From the NCBI GenBank assembly GCA_943788615.1, contig CALSQY010000001.1, forward strand, positions 1,178,001 to 1,242,000: 64,000 nt of DNA, read 5' to 3'. Position 1 is the stretch's first letter. Each line of letters starts with the position of its first letter. This document shows, piece by piece, positions 37,624 to 46,311 of the stretch. The notes beneath the pieces are model-generated. The model was given only the letters and a program-made list of their open reading frames with translations, was not told the origin of the DNA and did not search any database. The stretch comes from UBA4465 sp002292365 (lineage in GTDB: Bacteria; Bacteroidota; Bacteroidia; Cytophagales; Cyclobacteriaceae). Position numbers and translations under genes: made by a program.

Positions 37624-38793
37624 ATGACACAAGAACATCTATTCATTGATCATTTCAAACATAGTTTCAGCCAAAATAATCTAGTTAAACTGATCCTTTC
37701 TAAAAAAAGGGTAAAAACGACGATGATTAAAATGGTTATCCTCAAGCCCGTTCAACTCAAAGACGAATTGCGGATATCCATGGTGACCTGTAACATGCAT
37801 AATAATGTGACCAAAAATTTCACCTTGGAAGAAAGTGTCCTTCAAATTTCAAATTTGCTCAAGGAAGACTTTTATCAAGCTGATTTATTTACGCTAGAAA
37901 AAGATTGGCACTTACTTTATTATCGGAGTGGAAAATTCAAATTAAAAAGTAAACCAGCCACTTTACATGTAGTTGATTTGGCTCATGATCATGTAAAAAA
38001 GCGCATTTTAGATCCCATTGGTAATATTTATCTGAAGCAACTAGGAGTAACAACAAGGGATGGTGTCGTCAAAAAAGACAAACAGGACAAGTACCGTCAG
38101 ATCAATAAATACATAGAAACGATAGAAGTCATCTTGAGTTCAGTCCATCTTCCTGAATCCTTTAATGTGGTAGATATGGGCGCAGGGAAAGGATATTTGA
38201 CTTTTGCACTGTATGATTATCTGCACAATAAGTTAAAAAAGAAACCTAAGGTATTGGGTATTGAATTGAAATCAGAACTTGTTGAAAAATGTAATGCTAT
38301 CGTCGAGAAAGCAAAATTCGATCATTTAAGTTTTGAGCAGGGTGCGATCAAAGAGGTTGTCCTTCCAAAAATAGATGTACTGATGGCCCTTCATGCCTGT
38401 GATATCGCAACGGATGACGCTATTGCGAGAGGGATTAAGGACCAGGCAAAAGTCATCCTTGCCGCACCCTGCTGCCACAAACAAATCCGAAATAGCATGA
38501 AAAATCAAGGATCTTTGGCTGCGTTGACCAAATTTGGAATCATGGAAGCGCGACAGGCAGAAATATTGACAGATACCATTAGAGCACTTATATTGGAGTC
38601 CTATGGTTACAAAACAAAAGTCTTTGAATTTATAGCGACCGATCACACGCCCAAAAATATTTTAATTGCTGCGGTGAAAAAAAAAGAAATAGAGCTCCCC
38701 GATCCTATTATTAAGGAACAAATTACAACACTTAAAGAAATCTTTGGCATCTCTTTTCATGAGTTGGAGCGTTTGATGGAAATTAAGAATTAA
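37624..38793 (+). CDS. SAM-dependent methyltransferase (METTL25/Methyltransf_32-like)
   Basis: A 389-aa protein. The C-terminal half is a class I methyltransferase with the SAM loop NVVDMGAGKGYLTF at residues 181-194 and a later HACDIATDDAI strand and APCCHKQI motif, which fit the Methyltransf_32 family related to eukaryotic METTL25. The N-terminal 120 residues form a separate, unrecognised alpha/beta domain ending in a basic stretch, possibly for RNA binding (inference). The substrate is unknown. It is probably co-transcribed with tesB. Confidence 0.78.
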   Translation: MTQEHLFIDHFKHSFSQNNLVKLILSKKRVKTTMIKMVILKPVQLKDELRISMVTCNMHNNVTKNFTLEESVLQISNLLKEDFYQADLFTLEKDWHLLYYRSGKFKLKSKPATLHVVDLAHDHVKKRILDPIGNIYLKQLGVTTRDGVVKKDKQDKYRQINKYIETIEVILSSVHLPESFNVVDMGAGKGYLTFALYDYLHNKLKKKPKVLGIELKSELVEKCNAIVEKAKFDHLSFEQGAIKEVVLPKIDVLMALHACDIATDDAIARGIKDQAKVILAAPCCHKQIRNSMKNQGSLAALTKFGIMEARQAEILTDTIRALILESYGYKTKVFEFIATDHTPKNILIAAVKKKEIELPDPIIKEQITTLKEIFGISFHELERLMEIKN

Positions 38794-38987
38794 ACATTGA
38801 TGGATGCGGGAAATAATAGAATGAGGTATTCTATGTCATGACCTTATGGTTAATTTTAAAAAGTAGGAATAAAGTCTTTTTTTTTCAAAAAATATTAATA
38901 ATAAATCTTCGTATATTACAATAAAAATATTTGGGTAGGCATTTTGGCATACTTATTGATTTATAATTACTTAAATTAATAGATTTC

Positions 38988-40304
38988 ATGATGAAACGTA
39001 TTGCACCACTATTGTATATTGTTATGATTGCTTTTAGCTTCATCTTTTCAGGATGCGAGTTAATGAATGGAACAGAGATGGCTGATGTGGCCTATTTTAA
39101 ACCCATTTTTGCCACGGTTGAAGAGCTGACCATGGATATTTCTATAGATCCCCCCATGGATTATGCACAATCAGGGAAGGTCATCACGTATGGTCATTAC
39201 GTATTTGTAAATAGTCCAAATAAGGGCATTCATATCGTTGATAATACCGATCCGGCTAACCCCATCAATAAATCCTTTATTTCACTAGCGGGCAACATAG
39301 ATATGGCCATTGTGGATGATCATTTATATGCCGATATGTTCTCAGCATTAGTGGTGTTAGATATCAGTAATATAGATGAACCCATTCTTTTGGAAGATTA
39401 TACGGTGGAGGATGTGTTCTATTTTGATCAATATTGGAATTATCCCTCTTGGGAAGAGCTTGAAGCCTATGAGTACGATCGTGTAGGTTATGAAAATATA
39501 GATATGTCTCAAGGAATTGTGCTGGATTGGGAGGTAGAAATTAGAGAAGAGGAAGTAGAAAACTACGACATGTATTATGAAGGCGTTGCGGTGATGGATT
39601 CTGATGATAAGTCAACTGAAGATGGTGGCTCAGGACAAGTAAGTACGGCCGGTTCCATGACGAGATTTTTACCTATTGATCAATTTTTATACACCATCAG
39701 TTTTAATGAATTGGTTTTATTTGAATTGACCTCAAGTCATCAACCCCTACGTTGGGGAAAATTAGATACGGAGACTTGGGCAGAAACATTGTTTAGATTG
39801 AACGACATTTTATACGTGGGATCTACCAATGGAATGTTGATGTATGACATAACCGATGCGGGTAATCCAAGTTATATCAATAGGATTGAGCATTTTAGGA
39901 GTTGTGATCCAGTGGTGGCAGACGAGGCATATGCCTATGTAACGTTAAGGGGAGGAACCAATTGTTGGACAGATTTGAATGAATTACAGATCATAGATAT
40001 TCAGGATTCACAGAACTTAAGTGTTGTAGGTAGACATATTTTGTACAATCCTCACGGACTTGCAGTGATAGGAGATCACTTGATTGTGTGTGATGGAACG
40101 GCAGGAGTGAAGGTAGTAGACATCGCAGACCGCACGGCGCCCAAGATTCTAGGGACCTATCCTATTGATTTTGCTTATGATGTGATCGTGAGTTATCCTA
40201 CGGCTTTGGTAGTTGGAGAACAGGTGATGTATCAATATGATATTTCTAACTTACCTGAGTTGGTAAAAATCAGCGAGTTTGATATCCTGGGGAATTCCAA
40301 TTAA
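38988..40304 (+). CDS. LVIVD-repeat lipoprotein
   Basis: A 438-aa lipoprotein with signal and lipobox (FIFSGC, Cys23). LVIVD-type propeller repeats are visible as GIHIVDNTDPANPI, LVVLDISNIDEPI, GMLMYDITDAGNPSY, LQIIDIQDSQNL and VKVVDIADRTAPK. An acidic, low-complexity insertion of about 60 residues (about 150-215) interrupts the propeller. Related in type to the propeller at 19928 but shorter and lipid-anchored. These proteins are common in marine bacteria and have no established function. Confidence 0.8.
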   Translation: MMKRIAPLLYIVMIAFSFIFSGCELMNGTEMADVAYFKPIFATVEELTMDISIDPPMDYAQSGKVITYGHYVFVNSPNKGIHIVDNTDPANPINKSFISLAGNIDMAIVDDHLYADMFSALVVLDISNIDEPILLEDYTVEDVFYFDQYWNYPSWEELEAYEYDRVGYENIDMSQGIVLDWEVEIREEEVENYDMYYEGVAVMDSDDKSTEDGGSGQVSTAGSMTRFLPIDQFLYTISFNELVLFELTSSHQPLRWGKLDTETWAETLFRLNDILYVGSTNGMLMYDITDAGNPSYINRIEHFRSCDPVVADEAYAYVTLRGGTNCWTDLNELQIIDIQDSQNLSVVGRHILYNPHGLAVIGDHLIVCDGTAGVKVVDIADRTAPKILGTYPIDFAYDVIVSYPTALVVGEQVMYQYDISNLPELVKISEFDILGNSN

Positions 40305-40345
40305 TAATTGGAGGGGGCCACATTTACTTTCAGCTTTTTTGAGGA

Positions 40346-40723
40346 CTAATCTACGTTTTGATCATCATCAGGATAAGGAATAAATGTAAAGTTTGTGAAA
40401 TCAGGATGTAAGACGAAGAGACAACAGAATTCATCTGGATCTTTGTAAACCGCCATGAAATCTTTCATATTTTCGATCAGCTTACGTTCCACAAATTCTT
40501 CAGCAAAAGAGGCATGATAGGTCCACTCATTGCCCATTTGATTTTTTTCATAGAGTAGGGAACCCAAAGGAATGGCCTCCTGAGAGATCACAAAAACAGG
40601 AAATTTAGAAAAATCTCTTTTTCTGATTTGATAGCTAGCTTCCTTTAAATGGTCGGATACCTTGATAAAATCAGAGGATATTTTACCTAAAAATTTAGGA
40701 CTGAGCTCGGGGTCGTTATGCAT
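40346..40723 (-). CDS. Uncharacterised 125-aa protein next to rlmD
   Basis: I do not recognise a named family. The protein is soluble, acidic, without signal peptide, with alternating helical and beta-like stretches (PVFVISQEAIPLGSLL, then WTYHASFAEEFVERKLI) and an acidic tail (YPDDDQNVD). Its start lies one base from the stop of rlmD, so the two are almost certainly translated from one message. A role linked to rRNA modification is possible from context only. Confidence 0.65.
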   Translation of the reverse strand: MHNDPELSPKFLGKISSDFIKVSDHLKEASYQIRKRDFSKFPVFVISQEAIPLGSLLYEKNQMGNEWTYHASFAEEFVERKLIENMKDFMAVYKDPDEFCCLFVLHPDFTNFTFIPYPDDDQNVD

Positions 40724-40724
40724 A

Positions 40725-42119
40725 CTATTTTGATTTTAATAATACAATATTTTCAATGTGTTGGGTATGTGGAAACATATCTACCGGTTGGGTTTTAATC
40801 ACTTCATAATGATCCTTCATAAGCTCCATATCTCGTGCCTGTGTGGCCGGATTACAGCTGACATAAATGATGCGATCAGGTTTCAATTGATTGAGTGCCT
40901 TGATGACATTTTGATGCATGCCCATTCGGGGAGGATCCGTGATGACCAGGTCAGGACGTCCGTGTACCTTAATAAAAGAACCACTGAGCATATCTTTCAT
41001 GTCTCCTGCATAAAATTCGGTGTTGTCAATTTGATTAAGTTTTGAGTTGAAATGTGCATCTTCAACGGCCTCAGGAACCGATTCTATTCCTATTACCTTA
41101 CGACTATTTTTGGCAAGAAAGTTGGCGATCGTTCCGGTTCCTGAATAAAGGTCAAATACAAGCTCATTACCCTTCAGATCGGCAAATGCGTCAATTTTTT
41201 TATAAAGCTCATAGGCTTGCTTGGGGTTCGTTTGAAAAAAGGACTTTGGACCAATTTTAAAGCGCAAGTCACCCATTTTTTCGATGATAAAATCGTTGCC
41301 TGCATAGGTCAGGATGTTTTGATCATAAATCGTTTCATTTTTTTTCAAATTCACCAAGTAGAGCAAAGAAGTTAACTGTGGGAACTGCTCTGCAAGAAAT
41401 TGCATGACCTTTTTTATCTTCTCCTCATCGGCTTCTCCAAATTGGACGATGACCATCGTCTCTTCCGTAGTGGTCGTTCGAATAATGAGATTTCTTAGCA
41501 AGCCTTGTTGTTTTTTGATATCGTAAAAAGTGAAGCCCTCAGTATCTGCAAAATTTTTGAGTGCCAACCTGATTTCATTCGATGGATTAGGCTGCAAATG
41601 ACATTGATTGATGTCCAATATTTTATCAAACATTCTTGGAATATGGAAGCCCAAAGCATTTTTATTGATGAGTCCATCCGTTTGAATCTCTTCCTGGGTC
41701 AGCCATCTTTTATTAGAGAAGGTATACTCTAATTTATTGCGATAATGATCCGTTTCGGCTGATCCCATGATAGGTTCGGCTTCTGGCAGTTCCATTTTGC
41801 TTATTTTCTTGAGATTTTCCCTAACATGTTTGGCTTTGAATTTTAATTGTGCCGGATAGTTAAGATGTTGCCATTTACATCCACCACAAACACCGAAATG
41901 TTCACAAAAAGGGGCGGTTCTATCGGGAGATTTTTCATGGAAAAACACAGGAGATCCAATCAGAAATTTTTTTTCGTTGCCTACGATCTTGACGTCTATA
42001 ACATCTCCTGGAGCTCCTTGATTCACAAAAATGACCAAATCATCTTTTCGACCGACCGCTTTTCCCGTGGAAGAAATGCCTGTGATTTCTAGTTTTTCAA
42101 TAACCTCTACTTTCCTCAT
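40725..42119 (-). CDS. rlmD: 23S rRNA (uracil1939-C5)-methyltransferase RlmD-type
   Basis: A 464-aa TrmA/RlmCD-family enzyme. It begins with a TRAM RNA-binding domain (about 5-60), followed by a [4Fe-4S] cysteine cluster at Cys72, Cys78, Cys81 (CEHFGVCGGC) and a later Cys173. The Rossmann part has FDLYSGTGTIANFL and the nucleophile motif VSCNPATQARD. The start is the ATG at 42119; a TTG nine bases upstream is in frame but overlaps the -7 promoter box. RlmD versus RlmC/TrmA orthology is by overall layout. The small 125-aa gene follows after one base. Confidence 0.9.
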   Translation of the reverse strand: MRKVEVIEKLEITGISSTGKAVGRKDDLVIFVNQGAPGDVIDVKIVGNEKKFLIGSPVFFHEKSPDRTAPFCEHFGVCGGCKWQHLNYPAQLKFKAKHVRENLKKISKMELPEAEPIMGSAETDHYRNKLEYTFSNKRWLTQEEIQTDGLINKNALGFHIPRMFDKILDINQCHLQPNPSNEIRLALKNFADTEGFTFYDIKKQQGLLRNLIIRTTTTEETMVIVQFGEADEEKIKKVMQFLAEQFPQLTSLLYLVNLKKNETIYDQNILTYAGNDFIIEKMGDLRFKIGPKSFFQTNPKQAYELYKKIDAFADLKGNELVFDLYSGTGTIANFLAKNSRKVIGIESVPEAVEDAHFNSKLNQIDNTEFYAGDMKDMLSGSFIKVHGRPDLVITDPPRMGMHQNVIKALNQLKPDRIIYVSCNPATQARDMELMKDHYEVIKTQPVDMFPHTQHIENIVLLKSK

Positions 42120-42125
42120 GTTGCG

Positions 42126-42133
42126 CAAAAGTA
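42126..42133 (-). promoter_or_regulatory. -7 promoter box abutting rlmD
   Basis: Minus-strand TACTTTTG followed by C, six bases before the chosen ATG at 42119. This predicts a transcript that starts at or very near the initiation codon, so translation would be leaderless. Confidence 0.45.
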
Positions 42134-42211
42134 ATAATTGTGATGGATTACCGTTCTAATGTTTGCTCATTCTTGGGATCTAAGTTAGATTAGCTGCCTT
42201 TACTTCTAAGT

Positions 42212-44770
42212 ATGAAAAATCTTTTTTCTTTCATTATTATTTTTTTGACAGTCCCGGGTATGGCTTATCATATAGTGGGAGGTGAGATTGAATTTGAGAT
42301 GGTATCGGTAGGTGAATATCGGATCAATTTAGTTCAGTATTTTGATCGATTTCAAACGGATAATCCCAATCCAGAAAGTCAAGTTCGGGTATATATTTTC
42401 AGAAATTCAGATGGGGCAGAAATGTCCAATCATATATTGAACTTAGAGGCTGAATTCTTAGTAAATTATACCAATCCAGAATGTTCTTGGGAGCAATTGA
42501 TTACCTCGAGAATAATTTGGAGTGGGGTGGTGACTTTAAATCCTGAAGATTATGCTGATGCTGGAGGTTATTCCCTTATTTGGGAGCGTTGCTGTAGAAA
42601 TGCAGGAATTAAAAACATTATAAATCCAGGGGGTACAGGTATGAAATACGTTACTGAAATACCTCCATTGTGGGGGGTGGATAACCAGGCGTTTGTCAAT
42701 TCTTCACCTCAGCTTTTTTCCCCTTTGGGAGATTATGCTTGTATCAATCAACTCTATTATACAGAATTTACAGGAACAGATCCCGATGGAGATTCTTTGG
42801 TTTATTCACTGGCTAGGCCTTTGAATTCATCTTCCGCCATCGCCTTGCCTATTCCCCAGCCCGCACCCCATCCGCTGGTATTTTTTGCGGAGGGCTATGA
42901 TTTGGACCATATGATTATAGGAGATCCCAGCCTCTCCATAAGCGACCGTGGGTTGTTACGTGTGAATCCAAGTGCATCGGGATTGTATTTGTTTTCTGTG
43001 GTAGTTGAGGAATATAGAGCAGGATTAAAAATAGGCCAGGTACAACGGGATTTTCAACTGCTGGTAAGATCTGAGGGTTGTGATCCTCCTGATCCTCCGA
43101 TAGTGGGGGTTCAAATTCCCGATAATGAAGATTTTATTCCAGAGACAGAGGTATTGTATTATAGTCTGTCGGATGATAAATGTTTTGACTTTATTGTTAG
43201 AAACATCAGTCCTGGAGAAACCATCAGTTTAAGGGCGGAAGGGGTTAATTTTGAAGAAGAGGTAAATGATATTTTTGAATTTAACTTCTATGAAAATGTT
43301 GAATCTGATTCATTGATTATTGAGGTTTGTGCGCCGGGTTGTCCACCGCTTACCAACATACCTTTTATTGTCGATTTAATCGCCGGAGATGATGCCTGTC
43401 CGTTACCTCAGCTAGATACCTTACGCTTGAGCATACAGGTGGAGCCCCCACCCAATACTTTCCCCACCTATGAGGTTACGTATGTCGAAACACTCATTTC
43501 AGAAGGTGAGCGTATAGAATTCCCCATCCTTGCCAGTGATGAAGACCTAGATGATTTGAGTATAGATTATTTCATAACTGGGGTTGAAGATCCTAGTATT
43601 TATGGATTTTCGTTGAAAAAAACGGACAGTGCTGCAGGCAATTTAGGGGCAGTTTTGGTTTGGGATACGCAATGTGGGGTATATGATTTCTCAATGAGAC
43701 AGCAGTTTGATGTTTTTGTAAGGGTGGAAGATGCCGATACCTGTCAAAATTCAAACCTTAATTTTGCCCAATATAATCTATCTGTAGATCTTCCTGCCAA
43801 TACCGTACCGATCATTTCTATTCCAAGCTATCCAGATTTTGAGGTGACTATTGAGCCCAAGGAAATCCTAGATTTTACCATTTTCAGTGAAGATGAAGAT
43901 GAAGATAATATCCGCTTAGGTTTGGATGGGGTCGGGTTCAACCCTTATGCCATAGGTGTAGGTTTTCAAGAAAGGATAGGTGAAAGTACTGAAGCTGATT
44001 TTAGCTGGACGGCTGACTGTGCTTATTTATCCACTTCTGGTGTAGATCGGTTCGAGTTCCTTTTTTTTGCTGAAGATGAAGATAAATGCAATGTTACCAA
44101 TACAGATACGGTCAGGTTTGTGGTCAACGTAGTTGCGCCAGTGAATCAAAGGCCGGTTATTGATCGATTTGAACCCATACAATTAGAGGTAAATGAAGTC
44201 TATAGTCTACAGATCGAGGCATTTGATTTAGACTCGGAGGATAGCATCAGTTTGGGTTTTTCTCAAGCGTTTAGAAGGCCCAGTTCCCCGTCATTACAGA
44301 TGGAGACCCAAATGGGACAGGGTTCGGTAGCCACTACATTGTATTGGACACCAGAATGTTCCCTATTAAAAAAGGATGCTGCTTCAACTTATGATTTAAT
44401 TTTTATTGCCGAAGATGATCATTGTCCACTGTCAGCATACGATACGACGAGAATACGCTTTGAAATAGTAGAAACCAGGGATAGATTTGAAGGGTTTTTA
44501 CCTCCAAATGCCTTTTCGCCGAATGGAGATGGATTTAATGATGTATTCAGCTTAACGGGCTATGATGATGCCAGTCAAAATTTACCACCGGATAATTGTG
44601 AAGATGCTTTTGAATATGTGGCCATCTACAATCGTGTAGGCATCCAGGTATTTTTTAGTAAAGAACGATCCTTTGTTTGGGAGGGCAAGGGTGCACCCGC
44701 GGGGGTCTATTATTATCTATTAAACTTTTCAAAAACTGATTATAAGGGTTATTTATTGTTACTTAAATAA
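42212..44770 (+). CDS. Secreted protein with gliding-motility/type IX sorting C-terminal domain
   Basis: An 852-aa exported protein (signal about 1-18, ending GMAY). The body is a chain of Ig/cadherin-like modules with recurring Asp-rich phrases (FTGTDPDGDSLVYSL, ILASDEDLDDLSI, IFSEDEDEDNIRL, FDLDSEDSI), probably calcium binding. The last 90 residues form the CHU_C/type B sorting domain, starting LPPNAFSPNGDGFNDVF and ending with the GVYYYLLNF and KGYLLLLK strands, which directs export by the type IX system and surface attachment. The substrate-binding or adhesive target is unknown. The 3' end overlaps the convergent TPR-SH3 gene by eight bases. Confidence 0.88.
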   Translation: MKNLFSFIIIFLTVPGMAYHIVGGEIEFEMVSVGEYRINLVQYFDRFQTDNPNPESQVRVYIFRNSDGAEMSNHILNLEAEFLVNYTNPECSWEQLITSRIIWSGVVTLNPEDYADAGGYSLIWERCCRNAGIKNIINPGGTGMKYVTEIPPLWGVDNQAFVNSSPQLFSPLGDYACINQLYYTEFTGTDPDGDSLVYSLARPLNSSSAIALPIPQPAPHPLVFFAEGYDLDHMIIGDPSLSISDRGLLRVNPSASGLYLFSVVVEEYRAGLKIGQVQRDFQLLVRSEGCDPPDPPIVGVQIPDNEDFIPETEVLYYSLSDDKCFDFIVRNISPGETISLRAEGVNFEEEVNDIFEFNFYENVESDSLIIEVCAPGCPPLTNIPFIVDLIAGDDACPLPQLDTLRLSIQVEPPPNTFPTYEVTYVETLISEGERIEFPILASDEDLDDLSIDYFITGVEDPSIYGFSLKKTDSAAGNLGAVLVWDTQCGVYDFSMRQQFDVFVRVEDADTCQNSNLNFAQYNLSVDLPANTVPIISIPSYPDFEVTIEPKEILDFTIFSEDEDEDNIRLGLDGVGFNPYAIGVGFQERIGESTEADFSWTADCAYLSTSGVDRFEFLFFAEDEDKCNVTNTDTVRFVVNVVAPVNQRPVIDRFEPIQLEVNEVYSLQIEAFDLDSEDSISLGFSQAFRRPSSPSLQMETQMGQGSVATTLYWTPECSLLKKDAASTYDLIFIAEDDHCPLSAYDTTRIRFEIVETRDRFEGFLPPNAFSPNGDGFNDVFSLTGYDDASQNLPPDNCEDAFEYVAIYNRVGIQVFFSKERSFVWEGKGAPAGVYYYLLNFSKTDYKGYLLLLK

Positions 44771-45470
44771 ACAATAGTTTTTGAGTTTTGATAAAAACCT
44801 CTTGATCAAACCATAGAATTTTCACCCAAGTATCATGTCTGCTTATTATTTCAATGAGGTGACCCTTTTCAATAATCTCTACGGGTTCAGCACCTGCAGA
44901 GGGTGCGGACATAAGGATAACGTTGTCTGAGTTGATGATGGCTCGGTCATATTCAAGGAAATTGTTGACCGACAGTACTAAGATAAAAATCAAACCCATT
45001 TGGATATAAATGATGGGTCGAAACGCTTTCATTGCTTGTTTTTTTCGGAAGCTCAAAAAACTTAAAAGCAGTAAAATCGAACACAGGCTCAATTCAATTT
45101 CAATTTTAAATTCAGTCAATAAATTTATAAAAAAGCCATAATCTGAATATTCATAACCCACCAAGTCTTTTTTCTCCGCAATATTTCTCATCTTATTTAA
45201 TGCTTGTTCATTTGAAGTCATCGAATAATAACTATTCAAATGAAAGAGTGCTTGAACATAGTCACCAAGTCCTTCGTCTATGTAAGCCATTTTTAATAAA
45301 AGGGCTGGACTCGCTTTACCCGTTGTAGTTATTTCACTGAATATTGTCTTGGATTCAGTATATTTCTTCGACCTGAATAGAGAATCTGCCTCAAATAATT
45401 TGGGATCAGCGCTGCTGTCTAAGGCGGTTAAAAGGGGAAATAATAAAAATAATAAAAACTTATATTTCAT
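44763..45470 (-). CDS. TPR and SH3-like membrane protein (BatE-like)
   Basis: A 235-aa protein with a signal peptide (about 1-21), two to three TPR-like helices (about 24-100), two membrane helices (about 125-145 and 153-172) and a C-terminal SH3-like beta domain (VEIIEKGHLIEIISRHDTWVKI). This TPR-TM-TM-SH3 order resembles BatE, of the Bat aerotolerance locus, but no other bat gene is present, so the assignment stays structural. It converges on the type IX cargo gene with an eight-base overlap. Confidence 0.7.
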   Translation of the reverse strand: MKYKFLLFLLFPLLTALDSSADPKLFEADSLFRSKKYTESKTIFSEITTTGKASPALLLKMAYIDEGLGDYVQALFHLNSYYSMTSNEQALNKMRNIAEKKDLVGYEYSDYGFFINLLTEFKIEIELSLCSILLLLSFLSFRKKQAMKAFRPIIYIQMGLIFILVLSVNNFLEYDRAIINSDNVILMSAPSAGAEPVEIIEKGHLIEIISRHDTWVKILWFDQEVFIKTQKLLFI

Positions 45471-45474
45471 TTAG

Positions 45475-45505
45475 TTTGATTTTGTAATATGGCTGCATAG
45501 TTTTG
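45475..45505 (+). promoter_or_regulatory. Promoter of the tRNA-Lys gene
   Basis: TTTG at 45475-45478, a 19-bp spacer and TAGTTTTG at 45498-45505 match both the -33 and -7 Bacteroidota consensus elements. The box is 61 bp before the tRNA and on the same strand. This is the best promoter match in the window. Confidence 0.6.
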
Positions 45506-45566
45506 CACCGCAAATTAATTAAAGGATAGGTCAAAAACCCAATGTTTTTTTGTTAAATATAGTTTC

Positions 45567-45639
45567 GATTCGTTAGCTCAGCTGGTAGAGCATCTCCCTT
45601 TTAAGGAGAGGGTCCTGGGTTCGAACCCCAGACGAATCA
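45567..45639 (+). tRNA. tRNA-Lys (anticodon UUU)
   Basis: A full cloverleaf is readable: acceptor stem GATTCGT/ACGAATC (45567-45573 with 45632-45638), D-arm AGCTCAGCTGGTAGAGC, anticodon stem TCTCC/GGAGA around loop CTTTTAA with anticodon TTT at 45600-45602, and T-arm with GGTTCGAACC. Discriminator base A at 45639; no CCA is encoded. It decodes AAA and AAG. It stands alone, with promoter and terminator. Confidence 0.97.
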
Positions 45640-45641
45640 CT

Positions 45642-45672
45642 AAAAAAACCAGATTTAATCTGGTTTTTTTTT
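45642..45672 (+). terminator. Intrinsic terminator of tRNA-Lys
   Basis: Directly after the tRNA, an A-run and CCAGAT pair with ATCTGG and a run of nine T, closing a 3-nt loop. Stem plus T-tract is the standard intrinsic terminator form. Confidence 0.8.
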
Positions 45673-45969
45673 CTTATATTTTTTAACAGAACAGTGCCCC
45701 TTGAGGAATCCGTGTACCCTGATATGATTAATTTATTGAAGTATTTTCCTCTTCTCAGTTAATTTTAAAGTTAAAAACGCCCGATCATTTACATCAGTTA
45801 TTTTTTGTGCTAAAAATTGATTTTTTGATTAAATTACTTTGGATTATGTTTTAAAAATCTTTTGTTTATCCAAAGTCTAATAAGACTTAACTTGATGAAT
45901 GTTTGGAATATGTCAAAATACCAGAGTTAGCCTTAAGCTGTAAAACCAAAATTATTAATTTCAAGTTTT

Positions 45970-46267
45970 ATGGCAGAAGAAAGAAGAAAATGCAATAAGT
46001 ATATAAGCTCACAGCTGTTGAATTAAGCCTACAAGTGGCAAGGTAAGAGGATTAGCATAAGAGCTTGGCAGAGAATCACATGCTCATCATGGCGATCTCA
46101 ATATAAGAACTAAAAGAGATTGCATTCCTTTAATTGGAAAGAAAAGGCAAGTAACAACAGAGAAAGAAATTTCAAGACTTCCGAAGGAGTTACCAGATGC
46201 GCGTAATGGAACTGACATTTTAAAAAAGGCCATAAGTATCTTCTCCTCGAGCAACAGAAAAAATTAA
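45970..46267 (+). pseudogene. Decayed IS3-family transposase OrfA
   Basis: Parts of all three frames line up with an IS3-type OrfA. The ATG at 45970 begins MAEERRKCNKY; after a frameshift comes KLTAVELSLQ; after another comes VRGLA-stop-ELG, where the family has VRELAEELG; the last part, EKEISRLPKELPDARNGT then DILKKAISIFSSSNRK, is the hallmark leucine-zipper end of OrfA. At least two frameshifts and one stop prevent translation. No OrfB and no clear terminal repeats are found, so this is a dead fragment of an insertion sequence, lying between tRNA-Lys and the fusion gene at 46312. Confidence 0.8.
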
Positions 46268-46311
46268 TGTCTATTATCATTAATTGATAAAAAATTACTC
46301 TTTAGCAAAAT

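Noticed and set aside
38816..38834. 7-bp inverted repeat ATAGAAT/ATTCTAT after the methyltransferase gene
   Set aside because: Short, AT-rich and without a T-tract directly after it; too weak to call a terminator.
45970..46267. Active insertion sequence
   Set aside because: OrfA is broken by frameshifts and a stop, OrfB is missing and no terminal repeats are evident.
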